DNA of 28,386 bases, taken from CAZNUP01 sp964609775. GTDB taxonomy: Bacteria > Patescibacteriota > Microgenomatia > JAMCZE01. Location: positions 1-28,386 of the forward strand of contig CAZSSJ010000015.1 of the NCBI GenBank assembly GCA_964609775.1, in the 5' to 3' direction. Numbering within the stretch: position 1 is the first letter of the stretch; each line of letters starts with the position of its first letter. Below the pieces are notes generated by a model, which searched no databases, was not told the DNA's origin, and saw only the letters and a list, made by a program, of their open reading frames with translations. Position numbers and translations under genes: made by a program. Of the stretch, positions 22,967 to 28,386 are shown piece by piece.

Positions 22967-25777
22967 ATGCTCAACTTTTTAGGTAAGTTTCTCAGTTCCA
23001 ACGAGGGAGAAATAAAAAAACTTCACCAGACTGTCCAGCAGGTAAATTCCTTCGAAGAAGCGACTAAAAAACTCAAGGAAAAAGATTTTCCCAAAAAAAC
23101 TGCTGAGCTCAAGTTGCGTCTGGAACGTGGCGAAAGCCTGGACAATCTTCTCCCCCAAGCCTATGCTCTCGTCCGGGAAGCCAGCCTGCGGGTCAATAAC
23201 GAACGCCATTTCGACGTCCAAGTCATGGGGGCAATCGTCCTCCATCAAGGAAAAATTGCCGAGCATAAAACCGGAGAAGGAAAAACACTCATTGCCTCCA
23301 TGCCCCTCTATCTCAATGCCCTCACTGGTCGGGGCGTTCATCTCGTGACCGTCAATGACTATCTATCTAAAGTCGGAGTGGGTTGGATGGGACCGATCTA
23401 TCATTATCTTGGTCTCTCCAGTGCCGCGATGATTCATGATCAATCATTTCAGTATGACCCCGAATTCACCGATGAAAGTGCCCAGGACTCCCGTCTGCGC
23501 CATTTAAAACCGATCAGCCGTAAGGAGGCCTACGGTGCGGACGTCACCTACGGCATCAACTCCGAGTTTGGCTTTGACTATCTTCGGGACAATATGGCCC
23601 GCACTCTAGGAGAGCTCGTTCAAAGAGACTTCCACTTCGCCATCGTTGATGAAGTTGACTCAGTTCTAATTGATGAGGCCCGCACTCCGCATATTATCTC
23701 TGCTCCGGACACCGAGCCAACCAAAAAATATTACGACTATGCGGCCATTGTTGAAAAACTCACTCCGAAACTGCACTTTATCATCGACGAAAAATTGCGT
23801 ACGGCTCACCTAACCGATCACGGCATTGGCAAAGTCGAGCAACTTTTAGGCATGAAGGACATCTACGAAAAAGATTTTGCCACTGTTCACCACATCGAAG
23901 CCGCCCTCAAGGCCAAGACTCTTTTTATCAAAGAAAAGGACTACATCGTCCGCGACAGCCAGGTGATCATTGTCGATGAATTCACCGGTCGGCTCATGCC
24001 CGGGCGGCGCTGGAGTGAGGGAATTCACCAAGCCGTCGAAGCCAAGGAGGGTGTCCCCATCCAGCAGGAGTCAAAAACCCTGGCGACAATTTCCCTGCAG
24101 AACTATTTCCGAAAGTACGAAAAACTGGCTGGCATGACCGGGACAGCCGTCACCGAGTCAGAAGAGTTTAATAAGATCTACAAGCTCGATGTGGTTGTCA
24201 TTCCCACGCACCGGCCCATGATTCGCAACGACCACCCTGATCAGGTCTTCAAAACCCAGCGGGCCAAATATGCTGCCGTTGCCCGCGACATTGAGGAAGC
24301 CTACAAACGGGGCCAGCCGATCCTCGTCGGCACCACCTCAATTGACAAAAACGAGATCATCTCCCAGTTTCTGCGTCACAAAGGCATTCCCCACCAGATT
24401 CTAAACGCCAAGCAGCACGAAAAAGAAGCCATGATCATCTCTCAGGCCGGCAAAAAAGGTTCAGTAACTGTTGCCACCAACATGGCCGGCCGGGGAGTGG
24501 ACATCATTCTCGGCGGTAATACCCCGAAAAATGAAGATGGCAGCCCCAAAGTCAACTCTCCCGAATGGAAAAAGTGGCAAAAAGATCACGACGAGGTTGT
24601 TTCTCTCGGTGGTCTCCATGTCATTGGCACTGAGAGGCACGAAAGCCGGCGCATCGATAATCAACTCCGCGGCCGATCTGGTCGCCAGGGAGACCCGGGC
24701 AGCAGCCGCTTCTTTGTCGCCCTTGACGATGACATCATGCGCCTTTTTGGCGGCGACAAGATCTCTGGCCTCATGACCATGTTTAAGATTCCCGAAGACC
24801 AGCCACTCGAGCACGGAATCGTGTCTAAATCCATCGAACAAGCCCAGAGTAAGGTAGAGCAATTCAACTTTGACTCTCGAAAGCACCTCTTAGAATACGA
24901 CGACGTCATGAACAAACAGCGGGAAATAATCTATGACCAACGACGTTCGATCCTGAGCGAACTTGTCCTGCCCGCCCTGAGCGAAGTCGAAGGACCTCGT
25001 GCCAATAAACCCGGTAAAGTGACTAACAACCATAATCAGGAGGGCAATCTGGGGTTAAAAAACGAAATTCTCGAAAAAATTTCCAAAGAGATTACCGCTC
25101 TTTCGGTCATGTATACTGCCAGCGAAAACGCCGATCTGGAAAAACTCGTCGAGGAGTTTTCCACCATTATTCCTTTTGATGAAAATTCCCGCCGTGCCCT
25201 TACCGAACAGCTGAAAGCCGTTCCTGACACCACAGAATTTTTAACAAAAGTAGCCGTCGACGTCTATAACCAGCGCGAACAACAGATGGGTTCGGAGATT
25301 GTTCGCTACATCGAGCAGCAGGAGATGCTTCGGGTCATCGACAGTCTTTGGATGGAGCACTTAGAAAGTATCGATGATTTACGTGAAGGTATTGGTCTCC
25401 GGGGTTATGCCCAACGTGACCCCCTCGTCGAATATAAATCCGAAGCTTTTTCGATGTTTGAAAAGCTCATGGCCGCCATTGACTATGAAATCGTCCACCG
25501 CATCTACAAAATTGCCATCGTTCCTCAGCAACAAGCCGTTCCGGTTGAAAAGGCCGTCACCAACGCCGCCCAAATCGAAACCATCGAGGCTGGAGTCAAA
25601 GAAGAGATGAAACAACAACAAACTAAAAATATCAGTACAACACCAATACAAAGCAGCACCGTCAGAAATTCCCTAACTGCTAGCCCCTCACCCCTAGCCT
25701 CTAATAAAAAGCCCGGCCGCAACGACCCCTGCTGGTGCGGCAGCGGCAAAAAATACAAAAAATGCCACGGAAGGTGA
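22967..25777 (+). CDS. secA: Protein translocase ATPase SecA
   Basis: A 936-aa motor that drives secreted proteins through SecYEG. Start ATG 22967 matches the family N-terminus (MLNFLGKFL); the frame is open upstream, but that part is leader. Domains in order: Walker A KTGEGKTL (101-108), Walker B/DEAD-like VDEVDSVLIDEARTP (about 226-240), the peptide cross-linking domain, the second helicase domain with VATNMAGRGVDIILGG and HESRRIDNQLRGRSGRQGD, the helical scaffold and wing, and a C-terminal zinc motif CWCGSGKKYKKCH. A short dispersed repeat is inserted in frame at about residues 662-676, in the loop after the scaffold helix (IIYDQRRSIL). The gene is the likely export motor for the anchored proteins in this window. 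Confidence 0.97.
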   Translation: MLNFLGKFLSSNEGEIKKLHQTVQQVNSFEEATKKLKEKDFPKKTAELKLRLERGESLDNLLPQAYALVREASLRVNNERHFDVQVMGAIVLHQGKIAEHKTGEGKTLIASMPLYLNALTGRGVHLVTVNDYLSKVGVGWMGPIYHYLGLSSAAMIHDQSFQYDPEFTDESAQDSRLRHLKPISRKEAYGADVTYGINSEFGFDYLRDNMARTLGELVQRDFHFAIVDEVDSVLIDEARTPHIISAPDTEPTKKYYDYAAIVEKLTPKLHFIIDEKLRTAHLTDHGIGKVEQLLGMKDIYEKDFATVHHIEAALKAKTLFIKEKDYIVRDSQVIIVDEFTGRLMPGRRWSEGIHQAVEAKEGVPIQQESKTLATISLQNYFRKYEKLAGMTGTAVTESEEFNKIYKLDVVVIPTHRPMIRNDHPDQVFKTQRAKYAAVARDIEEAYKRGQPILVGTTSIDKNEIISQFLRHKGIPHQILNAKQHEKEAMIISQAGKKGSVTVATNMAGRGVDIILGGNTPKNEDGSPKVNSPEWKKWQKDHDEVVSLGGLHVIGTERHESRRIDNQLRGRSGRQGDPGSSRFFVALDDDIMRLFGGDKISGLMTMFKIPEDQPLEHGIVSKSIEQAQSKVEQFNFDSRKHLLEYDDVMNKQREIIYDQRRSILSELVLPALSEVEGPRANKPGKVTNNHNQEGNLGLKNEILEKISKEITALSVMYTASENADLEKLVEEFSTIIPFDENSRRALTEQLKAVPDTTEFLTKVAVDVYNQREQQMGSEIVRYIEQQEMLRVIDSLWMEHLESIDDLREGIGLRGYAQRDPLVEYKSEAFSMFEKLMAAIDYEIVHRIYKIAIVPQQQAVPVEKAVTNAAQIETIEAGVKEEMKQQQTKNISTTPIQSSTVRNSLTASPSPLASNKKPGRNDPCWCGSGKKYKKCHGR
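24951..24994 (+). repeat. In-frame CCTGAGC..GTCGAAGG repeat inside secA
   Basis: The unit CCTGAGCGAA occurs twice (24952 and 24976), the second continuing as GTCGAAGGA. Translated it gives SELVLPALSEVEG, a low-meaning peptide I recognise from many CPR proteins carrying this dispersed element. It does not break the frame. Confidence 0.75.
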
Positions 25778-25954
25778 GGACAGAGCTTGTTGACAATCTA
25801 AATCCTCATTTTCTATATCGCATAAATGCCTGGTTTTGCATGATTAAACTATATTAAATGTATCTCTGGAAACTGGTCAGAGAGTAATATTTTTGCCCGG
25901 TTTGTAATTACCAGCTACCACATGGTTCAACTAATTGGGTGTATAATTTAACAT
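25778..25954 (+). promoter_or_regulatory. secA-fic intergenic region with promoter elements
   Basis: TTGACA at 25790-25795 with a TATATC at 18 bp is a possible promoter. A small hairpin (25863-25868 with 25878-25883) with a T-run 8 nt later is a weak terminator candidate. TATAAT at 25942-25947 ends 7 nt before the antitoxin ATG and is the likely -10 of the Fic operon. No gene is seen in it. Confidence 0.45.
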
Positions 25955-26125
25955 ATGACTCTTTCTAAGTCTTTGCGAAAGCACTATCGAAAATACCAAA
26001 AAGCCAAAAAGAAAAAAAGTAATCTTGGCTTCTTACGTTCGTTTATGCCAGAAATCATCTTTCGGACAACGAAATTAGAGGGGGAGCCTGTGACCCGAAA
26101 AATGGTGAGAGCAATCTTTGGATGA
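25955..26125 (+). CDS. Putative small Fic antitoxin (VbhA/FicA-like)
   Basis: A 56-aa very basic protein. Near its C-terminus it reads FRTTKLEGEPVTRKMV, which contains the Fic inhibitory motif [S/T]xxxE[G/N] as T38-T-K-L-E42-G43. In class I Fic modules a separate small antitoxin carries this helix; its Glu blocks ATP binding in the toxin active site. The gene lies directly upstream of fic and overlaps it as ATGA, the expected order for such a pair. The basic N-terminal half (RKHYRKYQKAKKKKS) could bind nucleic acid. Assigned from motif and context, not from overall similarity. Confidence 0.72.
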   Translation: MTLSKSLRKHYRKYQKAKKKKSNLGFLRSFMPEIIFRTTKLEGEPVTRKMVRAIFG

Positions 26126-26763
26126 AGAAATCGACAACCAAACCTCTCGGAGCAACCTCATATAAAGAGACTTCCTTTGGAATAATTTCCAGGCCAAAAC
26201 TGCTTAAATTAGAACTTAAGGGCACAAAGAAGGGACTAGATTATGTTCATGACCTAATTGTCAAAAATCCGGCAGTGGAAATTGCTCCGCAACTTATACT
26301 CGAAGTTCATAGGCGGTCATTTGGATGGATCTTTCCTGATTGGGCAGGTGGGTATCGAACTATTCGCGTGGAATTTTCCGGTAAAGAGTCCATTTTACCT
26401 CACCAAATCTCTGAACTAATCACTAACTTATGCGATGATTTAAATGAGAGATTGAAATATCTCAACCCAAGAGGAGAGAATTTTATCGAAGAAGTAGTCG
26501 GACTTCTAGCTTGGTTTCAACATCGCTTTGTTTGGATCCACCCATTTCAAGACTATAACGGGCGAACGGCCCGAATGCTAACTATATTAATTTTGTTGAA
26601 GCTAAATTTGCCGCCCATTGAAATTAAAGCAGAAACAGGCTCAGATAGGAAAAAATACCTGGAAGCTATGTACGCAGCTGACGAAGGAAATTCTAATAAA
26701 TTAGAAACATTAATAGGGACGGCGCTAAATGAATCGCTTGCCAAAATAACCGCAAACGATTAA
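26122..26763 (+). CDS. Fic-domain protein (AMPylating toxin-like)
   Basis: A 213-aa Fic protein. The active-site loop is HPFQDYNGRTAR (140-151; consensus HPFx[D/E]GNGRxxR), keeping the catalytic His, the acidic metal ligand and both Arg, but with Tyr for the first Gly. The flap region is FPDWAGGYRTIRV (71-83). Fic enzymes usually move AMP from ATP to a target protein's hydroxyl. No inhibitory motif is seen within the protein itself; it lies instead in the 56-aa upstream protein, so this is of class I type. The Gly-to-Tyr change in the anion-binding nest may alter nucleotide use. It is followed 5 bp later by the FkbM gene. Confidence 0.9.
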   Translation: MKKSTTKPLGATSYKETSFGIISRPKLLKLELKGTKKGLDYVHDLIVKNPAVEIAPQLILEVHRRSFGWIFPDWAGGYRTIRVEFSGKESILPHQISELITNLCDDLNERLKYLNPRGENFIEEVVGLLAWFQHRFVWIHPFQDYNGRTARMLTILILLKLNLPPIEIKAETGSDRKKYLEAMYAADEGNSNKLETLIGTALNESLAKITAND

Positions 26764-26768
26764 CCTTT

Positions 26769-27388
26769 ATGAAAGCTACAAGCCTAAGAGACTGGCTGGC
26801 GCTTGTTTGGGAGAAGTACCTCTTCAAAGAACACCGTTTTTTCATCGCTAATAGACAGCCCTACATCATCGATGCCGGGGCAAATGTTGGCTCCGTCACT
26901 CTGGAATTAAAGAAGCATTACCCCCAGGCTAAAATTGTCGCCATTGAACCCAGTCCGGAAACATTCAAGATTCTCCGGGAGAATACCAAAGATCTAAAAA
27001 ATGTCCAATTGGTCAACGCCGCCTTGTCAAATCACCGGGGGAAAATAAAACTGTTCGTTAGCCGCACCGGTCCAAGTTTCTTTTCCGACGGTCCACTTCG
27101 GGACACCACTGTGCCATCATTTTGGCACAAAGATAAAAAGATAAAAATCATTTCCGTCCCCGCGGTTCTGCTTTCCGACTATGTCAAACAACCAATCGAC
27201 CTCTTGAAGATGGACATTGAGGGCGATGAAACCAAGGTTCTCAAAAAACTGGGGACTAATTCCGGTACGAACCTTCCCTTAGTCGCGAGTCTCTGCCCGG
27301 GTTCAAAAAAATCGACCCTACCGCGCTTCTCAAACTGAATTCCTCCAGCCGACCCCACCGAATCGTCGCCTGGGCAGAGGCCCGCTAG
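26769..27388 (+). pseudogene. FkbM-family methyltransferase, decayed at the 3' end
   Basis: The open frame 26769-27338 (189 aa) begins like an intact FkbM methyltransferase: SAM-binding YIIDAGANVGSVTLEL, VAIEPSPETF, and LLKMDIEGDETKVLKKLG. After about residue 165 the sequence turns to low-similarity text (TNSGTNLPLVASLCPG) and stops. A family-like ending, FKKIDPTALLKL...RIVAWAEAR, is readable in the +2 frame from 27302 to 27388. A deletion and frameshift have therefore removed the last strands. FkbM enzymes methylate sugars or natural products; this one is probably non-functional or impaired. It may be co-transcribed with fic (5-bp gap). Confidence 0.72.
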
Positions 27389-27438
27389 AGGTTCATGGGA
27401 CTAGCATTTAAGGTGTTAGGTCATTTAAAAATTGCTAC

Positions 27439-27467
27439 TTGCGAAATAAAAAACGTGGCATTATAGT
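27439..27467 (+). promoter_or_regulatory. pyrF promoter
   Basis: -35 TTGCGA (27439-27444), 17-bp spacer, -10 TATAGT (27462-27467). It is followed 24 nt later by ATG 27492, the likely original pyrF start. Confidence 0.65.
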
Positions 27468-27510
27468 ATTCGCAGCTGTCCGAGATTAGAAATGACCTTT
27501 CTCGAAAAAC

Positions 27511-28317
27511 TTGATCAGGCAGTCACAAAAAAACAACACCTTAGTCTGCGTTGGTCTTGATAGCGATCTTAACAAACTTCCTTCTTCCTTCAGATCAAGC
27601 CGCCAGCCTATTTTGGAATTTAATAGAGCAATTGTCGATGCAACAGCTGACCTTGTCTGTGCATTCAAGCCAAACAGTGCTTTTTATGAAGCTTTGGGTT
27701 CGGAGGGCATCGCCCAGTTAAAAGCAACTTGCGACTTTATTCACACAAATTATCCCGACGTACCCGTCATTTTGGATGCTAAAAGAGGAGACATAGGAAG
27801 TACTAGCGAGGCGTACGCTCGATACACCTTTGATTATTTAGGAGCCGATGCCGTTACTCTTCATCCCTATCTAGGGCATGAAGCCCTGAAACCATTTCTT
27901 CAAAGGGGAGAAAAAGGAAATATTATCCTCTGCCGTACTTCCAATCCAGGGGCAGGGGAATTACAAGATCTCGTTGTAGAGGGGGAACCAATGTATAAAC
28001 GGGTAGCGAGGCAGGTGGTAACGGAGTGGAACTCTAACGGTAATTGTCTCCTCGTCGTCGGAGCAACCTATCCAAAGGAACTTGGTGCCGTTCGCCAGAT
28101 TGCCACTGATATGGTTTTCCTTGTCCCCGGTGTTGGTACCCAAGGAGGGAAAGTTGAAGACATAATGCCTGAAGGAATCCGGCCGGACGGCAGGGGTATG
28201 ATTATCAATTCGTCGAGCGGCATTATTTTTGCTTCCAAAGGTCCAGATTTTGCTGAACGGGCACAAGAGCAGACAAACATTCTCCGAATTTCCATAAACA
28301 ATTATCGACCAAATTGA
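27511..28317 (+). CDS. pyrF: Orotidine-5'-phosphate decarboxylase, with a frameshift near the N-terminus
   Basis: The last step of UMP synthesis: decarboxylation of OMP. The 268-aa frame shows TLVCVGLDSD, CAFKPNSAFYE, and the catalytic VILDAKRGDIGSTS (Lys-Asp-Lys-type network), with LVPGVGTQGG and NSSSGIIFA at the phosphate end; the length matches the long PyrF2 form. As written the frame starts at a TTG (27511) with an atypical N-terminus. An ATG at 27492 gives MTFLEKLDQAVT, the expected opening, but in another frame. Removing one A from the A7 run at 27527-27533 would join them into MTFLEKLDQAVTKNNTLVCV. This is an indel, an assembly error or a slippage site. Confidence 0.93.
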   Translation: MIRQSQKNNTLVCVGLDSDLNKLPSSFRSSRQPILEFNRAIVDATADLVCAFKPNSAFYEALGSEGIAQLKATCDFIHTNYPDVPVILDAKRGDIGSTSEAYARYTFDYLGADAVTLHPYLGHEALKPFLQRGEKGNIILCRTSNPGAGELQDLVVEGEPMYKRVARQVVTEWNSNGNCLLVVGATYPKELGAVRQIATDMVFLVPGVGTQGGKVEDIMPEGIRPDGRGMIINSSSGIIFASKGPDFAERAQEQTNILRISINNYRPN

Positions 28318-28386
28318 TGAGAAATATTCACGAGGTAGATTCGCAGTGGAAGTGCAACACTTGAAGACTAGGTTGTCAGTCTCTTC

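Noticed and set aside
1..28386. Alternative genetic code with UGA read as Gly
   Set aside because: UGA acts as a clean stop at several genes, including both ATGA overlaps, and no gene needs UGA read through.

Overview
The window reads as a chromosomal segment of a small-genome bacterium of the Patescibacteria/CPR type, most like Microgenomates. This is inference from gene content and style: compact genes, many of them lineage-specific; lone GIY-YIG and COG2316 genes; membrane-anchored proteins with polyproline linkers; and dispersed CCTGAGC..GTCGAAGG-type repeats, one of them inside secA. TGA serves as a stop codon (for example in both ATGA gene overlaps), so the recoded UGA=Gly code of some CPR lineages does not apply. 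No ribosomal RNA, CRISPR array, transposase or plasmid gene was seen.

Layout. 1-1450 (minus strand): a GNAT acetyltransferase, tRNA-Gln(CUG) with a GIY-YIG nuclease gene inserted at its 5' end, and a small unknown protein. 1452-8547: exported or envelope proteins (a DPBB-like protein, an NHL-repeat protein, an anchored protein, an L,D-transpeptidase) around gltX. 8548-14300: an accessory stretch with an unknown two-gene operon, a degenerate nucleotidyltransferase, a lone TrpD-family enzyme, an alpha/beta hydrolase, a small promoter-controlled unknown gene, three copies of a dispersed repeat, and a tRNA-Glu(CUC) gene followed by decayed copies. 14390-18488 (plus): greA behind a leader with an intrinsic-terminator hairpin, then lysS, a COG2316 HD hydrolase and serS. 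18549-22690: a strong promoter and a MurL-like epimerase, a D-Ala-D-Ala ligase-like ATP-grasp enzyme, an LD-carboxypeptidase and a spermidine-synthase-like methyltransferase. 22691-25777: a hairpin-rich leader and secA. 25955-28317: a class I-type Fic toxin-antitoxin pair whose antitoxin is only 56 aa, a decayed FkbM methyltransferase and pyrF with an apparent A-run frameshift.

Two themes tie the window together. The first is peptidoglycan: the MurL-like protein, Ddl-like ligase and LD-carboxypeptidase lie side by side, with the L,D-transpeptidase and a possible DPBB wall protein elsewhere. The MurL homologue suggests that D-glutamate may be made by epimerising UDP-MurNAc-L-Ala-L-Glu rather than, or besides, by free glutamate racemase. 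The second is gene-start architecture: in ten genes a -10-like hexamer ends only 6-10 nt before the start codon, usually without a Shine-Dalgarno sequence, so leaderless transcription looks common. greA, secA and the MurL-like gene differ by having real leaders.
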